From the NCBI GenBank assembly GCA_037176705.1, contig CM073885.1, positions 91,822,501 to 91,886,500 of the forward strand: a stretch of DNA of 64,000 nt, written 5' to 3'. Positions 35,041 through 47,803 of the stretch are shown in pieces (within the stretch, counting starts at the first letter, position 1; each line of letters begins with the position of its first letter). Source of the DNA: Molossus alvarezi. Lineage: Eukaryota > Chordata > Mammalia > Chiroptera > Molossidae. Made by a program: the position numbers and the translations under genes. The notes below the pieces were generated by a model. The model was given only the letters and a program-made list of their open reading frames with translations. It was not told the DNA's origin and did no database searches.

Positions 35041-35836
35041 TAGAGAGAGGGATTCTGATGTCTGATGGTTTGGTTTGGATCCCTTTGAAGATACAACTAC
35101 AGGTCAACCGAATGGACAGCCCAGGCTCTAACCTGGTCTGAGGCAGTCTTTTTTCTTTTCTTTTGACTCTCATAAAATTACCACACAAAAAAAAGTATAA
35201 TCCCAGGAGAGTATAGAAATTAATATCATTGCAACCGTAGGAAGGTACAAGAACAAGTATGTGGATAATTTTTTCAAAATGGAGCCATGAGGTTGCTATT
35301 TTAAAATAGCAAGTGTGAGTTTTTATCATTGTTACTTGACATTTAAATATTCTCAATAACCCCTCATGTAATATTAAATTTGTAATTAAATTTTAAATCA
35401 CTGGAAGGCTTTTAATTAATTGATTCAGAACCAATGTTTAAATGCTTCAGGAAAACGGATTCCTCAGTGGTGTGGATGGCCGGCATAGGCTCAGAGCACC
35501 GGTTACGTGACAGGTGGAGGGAGCCCCCTCCTTGCTCAGAAGCCGGTGAGACTTCGTGAATCCCCCAAAGAGGAAGAACTGATCCAAAGCCCTAGAAATG
35601 CAAGTACTCCTGGAACAACATAATCAACGCTGAGAAATTTATTTTAAGGAAATAATTAAGTAATTAAGGAAATTATTCCCTTAAAAAATTTTAAGGAAAT
35701 AATTAAAATATGAGCAAAGGTGTAGCCGTGAGGATATTACTCTTAGTGTTGCTAGGTGTAGCAAAAGCGGTAACAACTCAAGGTAAGAACTATAAGTAGG
35801 TTTAACAGTCAATGTTGTGTTACTAAAGGAAAATGC
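35041..35836. other. Unique stretch with local repeats
   Basis: No gene is recognised. TTTTAAGGAAATAATTAA is repeated at about 35641 and 35690. Confidence 0.5.
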
Positions 35837-35837
35837 C

Positions 35838-36076
35838 TGCCCTGGCCGGTTTGGCTCAGCGGTTGGAGCGTCGGCCTGCGGTACAGAGAGACCCGGGTTC
35901 GGTTCCCGCTAAGGGCATGTACCTTGGTTGCAGTTTGTCCCTGGCCCTGGTTGGTCGTGCGGGTGGCAGCCACTCGATGTGTCCCTTTCACGTCGATGTT
36001 TCTCTCTCTCTCTCTTCCTCTCTCTCCCTCCCGCTCTATGTGAACAAAAAATGGAAAAATGTCCTCAGGTGAGGAT

Positions 36077-36101
<25 letters not shown>
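35838..36101 (+). mobile_element. Young VES-type SINE, CCTCAGG-tail subtype
   Basis: Complete, little-diverged copy with head CCCTGGCCGGTTTGGCTCAG, a B-box-like GGTTCGGTTCC and tail CCTCAGGTGAGGATAAAAA followed by an A-rich run. GAAAATGCC lies at 35829-35837 and 36102-36110. Confidence 0.96.
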
Positions 36102-36107
<6 letters not shown>

Positions 36108-36110
36108 GCC

Positions 36111-37500
36111 AACATAAAATGAGTTAGATAAAAATATCAAAACGGATATGAGTAATGTTGTAGATGTAGAATCGTTAGAACTTTAAACTGAGCAAATACC
36201 GAGGGGAGCTGTGGCTTCCTCTCTCAGCCTGTTTCCTCCTCTTTATGAGAGAATAATAGTAAAAACAATAGCATCTGGCCAGGTTTTGTAGACATGAAGG
36301 AAAATAATCCATGTATTGCAAAGACTTAGCACATAGAAAGTACTAGCACGATAACGGCAACAACTAAATTCACTTATTAGAAACTCTAGAGAAGTTTCAG
36401 AAAAATGCGTAAGTTTTAACTTATAGTTTATAATTGGCTGCAATGGTCATACGTTATACATCTGAGTAAGTTGGCATTTACAGACTTTAGTATATAGAAG
36501 TCTAATTGCAAAATCTTACTGGAATAAGATCTATAAAGGGCAAAAATAGAAATTAAACACTATTATTCATTCTTGTATACAAAATGAAGTACAATCATGT
36601 TTCCCCATTTTATACAGCTTTAGGGACTACCAAATTCCTTAATTTACAAAGATACACGATGCCCCAGAAATGTGGTTTATGACCATTGCATTCACTATAA
36701 ACTGAAATGTGACTTTCTCAATCAACTGAAGATTTTCTCTTGGTGACCCCTTTTCTGCCAAGCCCAATGGCTTCTTGTTACACAATGTTTAATATTTGTA
36801 ACAATGGCTTTCTTGGTATTGAAGGTGGAGGTTCTTACATTTTGGATGGGCAAGCAAAACCAGCTCATGTTCAGAGTAATCAAATACATGAGACACTAAG
36901 GAAGTCAACTTAGTTGTGACTAGTTAGAAGTATAGAGAGAAGGGAAAGTATGATTCTAGATTGACTTCCAAGTTTTTAATTTTGCTTCCTGATGGTCCAT
37001 TTATTGAGACAGCGTACAGGAGAAAGAAAAAAAAAAAAAACAGGTAGAAAATTTATTAATTCAGTTTGGAAATACTGTTTTTGAAGCAACTATGGGACAT
37101 ACATCTAATAGACATTGAAAACATCGGTCTAAGGTCAAATCAAGGTTATAATGATAAAGTTAAAATTATGAGTGTGGGTTTATTTTTTGCATGATGATGT
37201 ATACCATAACCTTGGTAACTATTAAAACATGGGACAGGTTGTAGATGTATGTGCAATTTCTTGACAGTAGTTCTAACTTCATTTCTTGTTTGAAAACTGT
37301 TCCATGACACATCTGTGTGTCTTGAACATCACAGTGTCATTCAGAGAGAACCTTTTAAAGGAATAATATGCAGAACATTGGTAATTACCAATACTGTAGG
37401 AAAAGATGAGTCAGCAAAGAAAACTGAGTAGGAACTGTCAGAGGTGGAGAGAGCCAGGAGACAGCAGCATCACAGAAGCCAAGTGAAGTTGAGTTGTAAC
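36111..37500. other. AT-rich unique stretch
   Basis: No gene or clear repeat is recognised. An A14 run lies at 37027-37040. Confidence 0.5.
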
Positions 37501-37513
37501 AATAGGATACTTG

Positions 37514-37744
37514 CCCTGGCCAGTTTGGCTTGGTGCTTTGAGTGTCGGCCCATGGACCAATGAGTCTCAAGTGTGATGAGTTCGATTCCAGTCAAAGGCA
37601 CTATCTCAGTTGCAATTCGGCCCTGGTCAGGTCGTGCAGGAGGCAACCCCTCGATGTGTCCCTCTCACATTTCTCTCTCTCTCCCTCCCACTCTATCTGA
37701 ACAAAAATGGAAAAATATCCTCAGGTGAGGATTAAAAAAAAGAG
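37514..37744 (+). mobile_element. VES-type SINE, first of a tandem pair
   Basis: CCTCAGG-tail subtype. The target duplication AATAGGATACTTG lies at 37501-37513 and 37745-37757. Confidence 0.94.
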
Positions 37745-37757
37745 AATAGGATACTTG

Positions 37758-37977
37758 TCCAACAGGTATGGCTCAGTGGTTGAGCATTGCCCCATGCACC
37801 AAGAGGTCACTGGTTCGATTCTTGCACAGGGCACATGCCCAGGTTACAGGCTTCATCCTCAGCAGAGTGTGTGCAGGAGGTAGCTGATTGATGTTGATGT
37901 CTCTCTCATTGATGTTTCTATCTCTCTCTCCTTCCCTCTCTCTGTAAAAATCAATAAAAAACATGTTAAAAAAAAAG
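37758..37977 (+). mobile_element. VES-type SINE, second of a tandem pair
   Basis: ATCAATAAAAA-tail subtype, so a different subfamily from its neighbour. It starts right after the second copy of AATAGGATACTTG (37745-37757) and is followed by a third partial copy, AATAGGATACT (37978-37988). Confidence 0.94.
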
Positions 37978-37988
37978 AATAGGATACT

Positions 37989-38929
37989 ATCAAATGTTAC
38001 TCTAAGGTCAAGAAAACCTAAAGGAAGATATGTATTTTTTTTTTTTTTCATCAAGAAATCATTGGTGAGTTTTTCCAAAACAGTTTTATGAAGTTGTTGT
38101 GACCAGAACCTCACAGCAGTGCATTGAAGAGTAACGGGTAATCCATAATTGGAAGTAGGCACAGTGACCCCAGGATGTTCTAATGAGGGGTGGTGATGTG
38201 GAAATAACAAACGCTGGATGGAGGATGGTTGGAAGGAAAAATCATTTAAGATGAGAAAGACTTGGCATGTTTCTAGTTTCCGTAGAAGGACTCAGTGGAG
38301 GGTAAGAGGCTGAGAAGAGAGAGATGCTGGGGAGGTTATGAAGTCATAGAGAACATAGAGTACATATGAGGAGTGTGAGGAATTAAACTTAAGAGAAAAA
38401 ACACTTCTTTCTTTAGGAGAAAAATAGGTGGAAATATGAATAAAATGGTACATTGCGAACTTGAGAGAATTTATACCTGAAAGGCTGGTCTCTCAAACAG
38501 ACATGATCATATCTTGAAAAGGAGGAGGCATCATATACTTTTAATAATTTTACTCTGGACTGGCTAATAGAGAAGACAGACATGATAGAAACATACAAAT
38601 CATTAAATGAAGGTAGGTGCTATGAAGGAAAAAATGGAGTACGTACTTTGAAAGAGAATACCAGCTTGCAAAATTCAGATTGAGGGTTAAGGAAGGCTTT
38701 CAATTTAATTGATAGCCTAAAAGCTAAGTAGGACTTAGGAGAAAATGAGAAGAGCATACGTACTACATCAATAGAAGGCATTGTGACACTTGAGTGTTAA
38801 CACTTATTTTGACTGGCATTCACTTTCTTCTGTATCAGGAGGGTTGGGACAAAGTCTTATTTTGGCACCTTCAGAATCTAGAACCATTATGTTTGGTAAA
38901 AAGGAAACACATGTCTACACCTCACTGCT
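37989..38929. other. Unclassified stretch
   Basis: Starts with a T-run near 38037-38048. The part at 38600-38760 resembles an old interspersed repeat (GGTGCTATGAAGGAAAAAAT, then GAGGGTTAAGGAAGGCTTTC) similar in style to 62960-63540. No gene. Confidence 0.4.
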
Positions 38930-39055
38930 AAATAGATGCTATTAGGCCCATTTTGTGTGGAGACTGACGCTCAGGAAGGTCCCTTCTCCAGTGTCTCAGG
39001 ACGAGGCAGGGTTAAGATTCAACACTCAGGTCTGTCCGAGGCCACATCTGTGCCT
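38930..39055 (+). repeat. MIR fragment
   Basis: AGGCCCATTTTGTGTGGAGAC followed by 'GACGCTCAGGAAGG', then GGCAGGGTTAAGATTCAACAC and AGGTCTGTCCGAGG matches the MIR core and 3' part in order. Confidence 0.75.
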
Positions 39056-39056
39056 T

Positions 39057-39430
39057 GCCCTGGGAAGCTTATTTCAATGGCTGATGTGACGAAATGCCAT
39101 AGACTAAGTGACTTATAAACGACAAATTTACTCCTGACAGTGCTGGAGTCCAGACGTGTAAGATCAGGCTGCTGGTATGGTGAAGTTCGAGTGAGGGACC
39201 CCCACAGATTGTCAACTTTCTGATGGATCCTCACATGGCAAACACAGGGAAGGGAAGCAAGCTCTCTCATAACTCCGGTAAGGATACTAATCCCATTCTT
39301 GGGGACTTCACCCTGTGACTCATCTCATTCTAATGATCTCCCAAAGACCCACCTCCTAATACTATCACGCTGGTGGGTAGGGGTTCAACATATGGATTTG
39401 GGGAGGATACAAACCTTCAGTCCATACCAA
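39057..39430 (+). repeat. Old interspersed repeat, family not assigned
   Basis: AAATGCCATAGACTAAGTGA, ACTTATAAACGACAAATTTA, 'CTCACATGGCAAACAC', ACTAATCCCATTCTTGGGGA and CACCTCCTAATACTATCACG lie in the order of a common old mammalian repeat. I do not name the family. Confidence 0.65.
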
Positions 39431-40918
39431 ATACTTTCTTCTCTTTCTCCTCTTGGTCACTTTCTTTGTTTCCAATCTTAAAACTGGTTGTCACTGAGAC
39501 CCGTCTATGGATTCTTTCTTTTCACCCATTTTACTTCTTTGATGGCATCTATGCCCCAAGCTTTGATGATCACATCCAGACTTCTGATTGCTACCTTTCC
39601 ATTTTCGGCTCTGAGCTACGCTTTAGTCTCATCTTCCTAAATGTTTTTTTTTTTTTTTTTTTTAAATCAAAGTACATGATCTGAAATCACCTTAAATTTG
39701 GTGTATCCTGAATTAAACGTGACATCCCTGCATATGCCCAATGACTTTCCCATTTCTCGTCAGTTTAAACATCTTGAAAACATTTTTGTTTCATCCTTTT
39801 TTTTTTTTTTTTTTTTTTTTAAAGAAACACAAATCTGTCATAAAGTTGCCCAGTGAAATGTTTCTTCCTTCTTTATGCATGAGTTTGGGCTGAAGGAGCT
39901 ACATGTCATCATGAAGCACAACATTCTTTGGCTTTCATAGCAATTCATTATGTTGGTGCCTTCCTGGCACTTGTTTTTATATTTTCTTGCCACACAGTCT
40001 TTCATGAAAATTGGATATTTCTATCAAGAGCTTCCATAAAATCTATTTAGATAGATTTCCTATAGAGTCTACGTAGATAGTATCCTTTTTCTATAGTTAT
40101 TTTGTGCCCTCGCTCGGGTTCCCCTGAGGGTAAAACATACGTCCTCACTCCTCTGACTAGAAGCTTGGCCACCTGACATACTTTGTCCAATAAAATACGG
40201 GGCAAAGTCAGTGTGCTGGAGCTGAATGGACTTGCAGAAGGACTGTGTGTTTTCTGCCCATCATCTTGTGCTCCTGTCCTGCGTCATAAGGGTGATGTCC
40301 TAGGTAGTGGTGTTTCTTTGGCCTGGCTCCTGGGGTGAGAGACAACTGGAGCTGACTTGAACTGGACCTCTAAAATAGAGCTGCTCCAGAAAGTCTGAGC
40401 TACATGAGCGAGATAGACGTGCTTTGCTGTCTGTGATCCACTGAGACTTACGGTTGTTAAAGATCATCAACATAGACATAGCTGACTCACATATAACCGT
40501 TCTGGAAATCAAATCTCTAGCAGTGAACCTAATCCTGACACTAAAGTTTGGTTTCTTCCTAGCTCTTGAGCTGTGGGCTAAGTGATTAAGAAGAAGGGTT
40601 TGATCGTCATTACAAAGGCTTTGTTTTATGTGTTAGAAAAGCTGGAAATGTTTAGTTAAATATCAAAATTGTTTCCAGCTTGTTTTTGGAGGCATGTGTT
40701 ACAGTTCTTATTAGAATTTAAATTAGTATAAACAAACTATTAGACAGTCTTTTAATAGTAGAAATTAAATAAAAATTTGTTGAAACTAATTTGATATAAA
40801 TCAAGTCCTTTCTGAAAAGCGTCTCTGAAAAGCCTTCTCTAAATAGGCTTTTGGGAGACCCATCTTGAGGTATATAGGAATTTCCTACTCACTCTACAAA
40901 TTGGTTCTTTAGTGTTGA
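39431..40918. other. Unique stretch with two T-runs
   Basis: T-runs at 39644-39663 and 39799-39822 may be tails of lost retroelements, but no element is seen beside them. No gene is recognised. Confidence 0.5.
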
Positions 40919-40919
40919 T

Positions 40920-42118
40920 CTTTTATTTATTTTATTTTTATTTTTAATTGAATTTATTGGAGTGACATTGGGTAATAAAACCATACAGGTTTCAAGTGTG
41001 CAACTCAATAAAACATCATCTATCTGCAAACTGCAGTGTGCTCTCGTCACCCAAAGTAAAGTCTCTGTCTGTCCCCATTTTTCTCCCTTTTTCCCACCTC
41101 CACCTTCACTCCCCCCTCCCCCTGCCTATCACCACATTGTTGTCTGTGTCTATGTGTTATGTATGTGTGTTTTTTGTTAATCCCTTTACCCTCTTTTATC
41201 CAGCCCCCTATCTCCCCTCCCTTCTGACAGCTGTCAGTCTGTTCTAAGTATCTATGAGCCTGTTCCTATGTTGTTTGTATGTATATTTTATTCATTAGAT
41301 TCCACATATGAGGGAGAATATATGGTATTTGTATTTTTCTGACTGTCTTATTTCACTTAGCATAATACTCTCAAAGTCCATCCATGCTGTCACAAAAGGT
41401 AAGATTACCTTCCTTTTCATGCCTGAGTAGTATTCCATCGTGTAAATGTACCACAGCTTTTTTGTCTACTGATAGGCACTTGAGCTGGTTCCAAATCTTG
41501 GTTATTATAAATAATGCTGCTATGAACATAGGAGTGCATATATTCTTTTGATTTAGTGTTTTGGGTTTCTTTGGATATATTTCCAGAAGTGGGATTGCTG
41601 GGTCAAAAGGTAGTCCCACTTTTAATTTTTTGAAGAAACTCCATATTGCTTTCCACAGTGGTGGCACCAGTCAGCATTCCCACCTGCAGTGCATGAGGGT
41701 TCCCTTTTCTCCACACCCTCCCCCAGCACTTATTGTCTGTTGATGAATTGATAATAGCCATTCTGACAGATAGGAGGTGATACCTCATTGTACTTTTAAT
41801 TTGCATCTCTCTGATGATTAGTGACACTGAGCATCTTTTCATATGTCTAATGGCCATTTGAATGTTGTCTTTGGAGAGGTGTATATTCAGGTCTTTTGCC
41901 CATTTTTTAATTGGGTTGTTTGTCTTCTTGGTGCTGAGTTGTTTAAGTTAATAATATATTTTGGAAATTAACCCTTATCAAATATATCATTGTCAAATAT
42001 ATTTTCCCATTCACTGGGTTGACTTTTCATTTCATTGATGGTTTCTTTTGTGGTGCAAAAGCTTTTTATTTTGATGTAGCCCCATCTGTTTATTTTTTCC
42101 TTTGTTTTCCAGGAAATA
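40920..42118 (-). mobile_element. L1 3' part, minus strand
   Basis: Begins at the 3' tail side (TTTTTAATTGAATTTATTGG). It runs through the 3' UTR and the ORF2 C-terminal region, with broken frames holding [19 protein letters not shown] at about 41555-41620, to TTTTGATGTAGCCCCATCTG. It is truncated near 42118 beside an A-rich run. Confidence 0.9.
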
Positions 42119-42119
42119 T

Positions 42120-43085
42120 ATTGGCAAAAAAATAAATAAATAAAAATGGTGACCTTTTAAATACGAGAACTAGATTACACTTAGGGTCTTGAACTCTTGA
42201 GTCTATGAAAGCCATATTTATGTTTTCGCAGGATTTCTATTTTCTTATAAGATAAACTTAATCAGTCCCTTGAATACTTTTCCACACCAGCCATTTCTTA
42301 CAGACTTTTCAGAAGGAACTATTTCTTGTCTCTCTTCTGTAACCTTTCTAGCAAACTTTGAAAGGCCTACTACTTATACCCCAGAACATAATTTCATATG
42401 GCCCTTCAAAGATCCACAAAATAGTGCCGCTTTTCATCTTGGTCTGGCTGTAATTTTCTAGGGCACCTTGCTGGGTTAATGCCCTTGCAAGTAATTCTCT
42501 TGAGCTAGTTGAGTTTCTACAAATATGGAGCTTTTAGTCCCCAAGATCTCCTCTGGAAGGACAGACACAGAGGAACTAAGGTTGCATGTTTGTGGAATCA
42601 TTTTAGTATTTTATTTTCACAGGGTCCTGAACGGCCCCAAAGTCGTACACTACATCCCAGAGAATGTTCCGAGTCTGATAAATAGAGTTGGGTAGTTCTG
42701 GGGGCCTCGCTTAGGTAATATCATTCCTTGTAAAATTCTGATGAGGGTCAGTTGAAAGAGAGAGAAGGCGGTGGCACATTAGACTTTCAGAAAAAGCATG
42801 TGAAGTTGATTAAAGAAATACGTTGGAAATCAGTAATTTGGAGAGATTTCAGGAGGGAAAAGGAAGCATTATTTGAGAAGTCTTTTGGAGCCTGGTGTTA
42901 AATACTGTGTCAAAAAAGGTCAAATGGGAAATGAAAGGGAGAAAGCATAGTAGGGCACTGAACAATGACACATCCTGTCCCTGTTTGTGCAAATGAGAAT
43001 TGATTATAAATGATAGCGTATTTTTGGTGTCAAGTTAATAACCTATTTTTCCTCATTTGTAGAGAGTCTAAGCGGAAAAAGCCTA
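42120..43085. other. Unique stretch
   Basis: No gene or repeat is recognised apart from the AAATAAATAAATAAA run near 42127. Confidence 0.5.
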
Positions 43086-43089
43086 ATTT

Positions 43090-43630
43090 CTTTTGAAACT
43101 AGCCTGTGGGCCAATCCACTGGCTGCCTCTTTTTGTAAAGCATGTTTTTTTTTTTGTTAGGTTGTTTTGTTTTTAAGAAAGTACATAGAGTGAAATAGGG
43201 CCTTTACTTATTTATTTATTTATTTTAATCCTCACCCGAGGATATTTTTCCATTTCTTTTCAGACAGAGTAGGAGGGAGAGAGAGAGAAAAACATCAAAG
43301 TGTCTCTCTCACATCGACTGGTTGCCTCCCACACGACCCCGACAAGGGCTGGGACCGACTGCAACCCTGGTACGTGCCCTTGACCAGAATCAAACCTGCG
43401 ACTCTTTGGTCCATGGGCTGATGCTCTAACTGCTGAGCCAAACTGGCCAGGCTGTAAAGCATGTTTTATTGGAACACAGTTACACCGATATGTTTATGTA
43501 TTTTTCATAGCTGCTTTTACACTAGAAACGCAGAGATGAGTTGTTGAAACAGATTGTAGTCCAAAAAATATAATAATAACAACAACATTTTTACTCTCTG
43601 GGATTTCACAGAAAAAGTTTGCTTACCCTT
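43090..43630. mobile_element. hAT-Charlie-like element split by a SINE
   Basis: The left piece (about 43090-43148) and right piece (43453-43630) join into one old non-autonomous element: GGGCCAATCCACTGGCTGCC, TTTTTGTAAAGCATGTTTTAT, TTGGAACACAGTTACACCGA, CATAGCTGCTTTTACACTAG and CAGAAAAAGTTTGC. This order matches a common mammalian hAT repeat whose ends read CAGGGGTCGGCAAACT. It has no transposase. Confidence 0.65.
43149..43452 (-). mobile_element. VES-type SINE with extra 3' sequence
   Basis: The SINE itself is about 43227-43452 (tail motif ATCCTCACCCGAGGAT; head GCCTGGCCAGTTTGGCTCAG in sense). The 15-base target duplication TGTAAAGCATGTTTT lies at 43134-43148 and 43453-43467. The insertion therefore also includes 43149-43226: about 50 bases of non-SINE sequence followed by a poly(A), beyond the SINE's own tail. 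This fits read-through of the SINE transcript into its source flank. Confidence 0.88.
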
Positions 43631-43639
43631 ATTTAAACT

Positions 43640-46600
43640 CCGTGGCTCTCACACTTTTTGGTTATGTTCTAAGAGAATAAAAATATTTTATATCCCTACC
43701 AATATACGTGAATGCCTGCAGACAGGAATATATCTGGGAAAATATTTTATGCAACAATTTTCCTGACACACTTTTCCCCCTATCGAATCCTATTCTCTCT
43801 CGGCTTTTAAAGAATCTGCTTCAATCTGACTGCTTAACAGTCTCCCACCTCATACTCAGGACTATGACGCATTATTTTCTGCAAATGCCAGTGTCACTCA
43901 TCTGTTTAGATGAGTTCAGTTTAGCAATACATTCAATGTAAAACCAGAAATGCCGTGATCTTGCTAATCTAATATTAGCAAACAAAAGGAAAAACAACAG
44001 CAAAATACATTAGCCAGCTGATGTACAACCGTAAGGGAAAAGATTGAAGGAGACCACAGGGGACCTGTGGGATTGTTTATTACACTCAAGAACGTAATTT
44101 CAAGTGGGTATCTTGCATTCCTGAGATTATGGCTCAACTCCATTTGTTACAGTTAAATTTTTTCATTTGTTGATTACAGCAAGAGCTTAGCATATGACAC
44201 ACAAAGGAAAAGAATCTAAATAAGAGATAAACTTGACTCACTGTCAAAGTCTTGACATTTTTTTCATGTATTCTTTAATTCACTCCTTTATGGGAAACCT
44301 GCCCATTACCGTTTTTAAATTCTAGAGATGGCGGTGGTGGCATTCAGCATGCAAGGGTGTCTTTATGAAGCCTACTGCTCAATATGAGAGGCAGGGATTA
44401 ATCAAATAATCACGTAAAACTGCATTTGTGCTAAAAACTATGAAGTTGAGATACATGTGTTAGGGATCATATAATAGGGCAATTTGACCTAGTCAGGGAG
44501 GTCAGTGGAGACTTCCACGGGGAGTGATGACTAAGTTGATATGAGAAGAAATTCACGCGCTGTGGAGGGCGGTATGAGTGTGTCTGCCCAGAAATATTCA
44601 CTGACTCCCCCCTTGATCAAGGAATATGCTTGTCCCATTTCTTCATTTGTTTCAGGTTTTAATTTAAATCAGTTGTTTATCTTTTTGCCCACTGCTTTTC
44701 TGTTCAAAACACGAGAGAGCCCATAGCTCAAAAACTCTATTGTGTGTTTATTTATTCAAGTATTTCCATGAAAGATACAGTCACATTTGTGGAAATTGTT
44801 CTTGTTCATTGGGATTAAGTCCTAGACAGTTTCCTTAAATAGCTCCATAAATTGTTATGAAGACCTGACCTTGGTTTTCAATCAGCCTCTATTTATGGTC
44901 GGGAAATGCTTCCTTGTGAAGCTGATAGGTTCAGAGGCGCTGGCCATGGATTTATGATTGCATTTATTATGACAGGCTTGGGCTCCAGAATGATAGCAAG
45001 GGAAAGCCACTGCGCGAATGGATTTTTGTTGTTGAGATTTAAAACTTTCTGTTGTTCCCCATCTGTAGAAGTTTCCTTTGGAAAAGCAATCGAAAAACAA
45101 ATAATTTTTATTTTTAACACTATAGCAAGACTCTCAGTTCAGATCTGACTATATAGGCAGTGGGATAAAAGACTAAAACATTAAAAAAAAAATGTAATAG
45201 CACCAGTAAGATTGCATTATGAATTTTTATTTCTTTCTTGTAGAAAGTGGTGACACTCTAATATTTTGGTTGAGTAATTACGTAGGTTAATTTGTAAAGA
45301 ATACGCTCTAAGTGTGAAGGTTATTAGTATCCAGTTACATAGGCAGAAGGCTCAGTAAATCTTTTGTGTTTGCTTTTTCCCCTTCCTCCTGCACCCGGTT
45401 GCCTAAGGAAATGCAGAGAACAGTACTTAAATAAGTGCTACTTCCACATAGCCGAACAGGATTAGGCTAAATTCAGTGATCTAGAAATGTAGTTTTTTGG
45501 GACCATTGTACTAAGAGTGTTATCTTCATCAACTATGAAGTAAGTGTTCAAAACTTTTTTTTTTTTCACAAGTCAAGGCTGGACTTTGCCAGTAAAAAGA
45601 ACACAAGAAAGCATTACAGTTCTTTAATTCCTCTCTGAATCGCTTGCTGCCCAAACTGTCGTGGGGGATTAAAACCAGCAGATGGCGCTCGGCTTCTGTC
45701 TCAAAAAAGAAGTGAGTCGCTTGTTCTGCAGCCAGTACTTATTACCATTCATTTCAAGGGGTGAAAAGCAGTGTTGAGAGAAAAATCTTTGTTAGTGCAA
45801 AGCCTCTGTATTTGTGAGAGGCAAAATTACATTTCTAGTTTCTCCAAAGTCTAGCTGGTAATCTCTGAATTTTGCAAGTGAATTCTGCAAGTTAACTCAC
45901 AGGACCATGAAAAAAACCCAGAAACACCCTACATGCATTGGTTAACGAGGTAAACTCGTTTACTTTGTATCAGTCCTTGATGTTTTATGTGTGAACATGG
46001 AAAAGGCAGCTGATATTTTCATGCATTTCGAAGGAAGAATAAAATGGCTGGTTCTCTCTGCCTTGCTTGTTCACAGACTTTGTAAGCCAAGGAAATGGAT
46101 ACCATGGTTGTTTGTAAAACTGGATCCAAACAAAGGAAGAAAGCCAGGATGTTTTCCTATAACACTGACATGCACCACACTCCACAAAAAAGGATGAAGC
46201 TGCAGAAGGAGGTTTTAGCTTAGCATTTCAATTCTAAAACGAATGGCCCTATTTAATTTTCCACACACAATATCTTTCCTACCCAAAGAATAGATTAATA
46301 TTACTAATCTCACGTATGTAGCCGTTTTAAAAGGCCGCAGCAACAAGGATATTTCTAAAGCAGATTGTAGTCATTTCTGCCGGTATAGAGAATCCCCTGC
46401 CCACACTATAGTAATTGTGTTGGCACTCTCATGCCAATTTAGTGGGCACCTGCGTCTTTTTTTCCCCTCCACGTGAGTTACGTAGACAGGCATAATGGCT
46501 GGAGTGATGAGACAGTGCAATGATGAATTAATATCCCGGAGGTCCTGAAACTAATAACAATAAAGGCTTTTCTGTGGCTACTGGATTCCTGAAGTTGTGT

Positions 46601-47725
46601 TATGAAATGTGATTTTGGAGTTGTCTGCTGACTGGTTGCCTGGTAGAAGGTTAGAAGGAAGAGTTCTGTCAATGGCAGGATTTAATCCCCACCCCCCACC
46701 CCCCAAAAAACAAGAAAAACCAAGACATACATTTGCTTGTACTATAATGAAATGAAGTCATGAGCCAAATATAAACTTGATTTCTGCACAGATAACTATG
46801 AGGAGATTTTTTCCCCTCAAGCATTGCACTATAAAAAACATCTACACTGGTTGCAGCTTAGTAGTCACGTTTGGTTTGCATTTTGGTATAGAGGGTACAT
46901 ATTCATGCCATGTTAAGCTGCTTCTTCTAACATGTGTGGATTCAGCATCAAAGATAGTCTGAAAAAGTGCTTTTCTATTCCTTGCAATTCTTCCAGGTGT
47001 CATTGGAAGAAATAAACCCAAAGTAGACATGATGACCAAATGTTCATCTTGATTATACTTCTTTCTACTCGTTCTTTTGTCCATTTTCCAATTCTCACAG
47101 TGCCTCCTCACACAGGTACAATAGAGAGCACCAAGCATCATAACACGGAGGTTCCTCCCCCCAGAGATTCAGCTCCCATAAAGACCTAACAAACACATGG
47201 ATGTTGCTAGTAGTCATACAATGTGACATGCCCTGGAATGGAACTGGAACAAAGGTCCTTGGTGCACTATAGTTATTAATCCAGGACTTTTTAATTAGAG
47301 ATAATCTTACCACCCCAAAAATGTGAAAACCATTTTCTGTACAGGGAAGGCATAGACGCAGAAAAGTGAACACTTAGCGAGGAAGAGGTCAAGTATCCTT
47401 TCTGCGTGTGCAGGAGATGACTCCTCTCCTGGCTGGTACAGGGAGGAAGAAGGACCAGAGACATGGAAGCTGACCAGGGGCCGATATGCTCACACATGTC
47501 TTTACAGTGCTTTTACATTTTAGCTCGACTAACAACATCTTTCCAGAATGCAAATATTTTCACATCCAAACTCTAAAATGTATTTAAAGATTTTAAGGGA
47601 AGTATCAACCCTTAAAACATTTTTCGGTTTAGACAACCCATGTCCCTCTTCTCCATTCAGACAGGTATTTGAGAATTCACTCTGTCTTACAACTGGTTTT
47701 CACCGCCCATATCCTGAAACAGAAT
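43640..47725. other. Long unique stretch, no gene recognised
   Basis: No repeats are recognised apart from short C-rich and T-rich runs (for example CCCCACCCCCCACCCC at 46688-46704). A perfect CTCF core lies at 45675. Short frames (such as 44906-45148, 45991-46197, 47095-47373) show no domain. Lack of repeats over 4 kb in this repeat-rich window may reflect constraint, but that is inference. Confidence 0.5.
45675..45688 (+). promoter_or_regulatory. Perfect CTCF core motif
   Basis: CCAGCAGATGGCGC matches the CTCF core CCASYAGRKGGCRS at all 14 positions. It lies in unique sequence, not in a SINE. CTCF binding sites mark insulators and loop anchors; occupancy cannot be read from sequence. Confidence 0.6.
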
Positions 47726-47730
47726 CATCC

Positions 47731-47803
47731 TTTTTTTTTTCTTTATTGATTTTAGAGAAAGAAGGGAGAGGGAGAGGGAGAGGGAGAGGGAGAGGGAGAG
47801 GGA

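Noticed and set aside
39644..39822. T-runs as 3' ends of retropseudogenes
   Set aside because: No recognisable transcript or retroelement body beside either run.
45991..46197. 68-codon frame and a 66-codon frame opposite it
   Set aside because: Both strands open over the same stretch, no domain, no splice sites.
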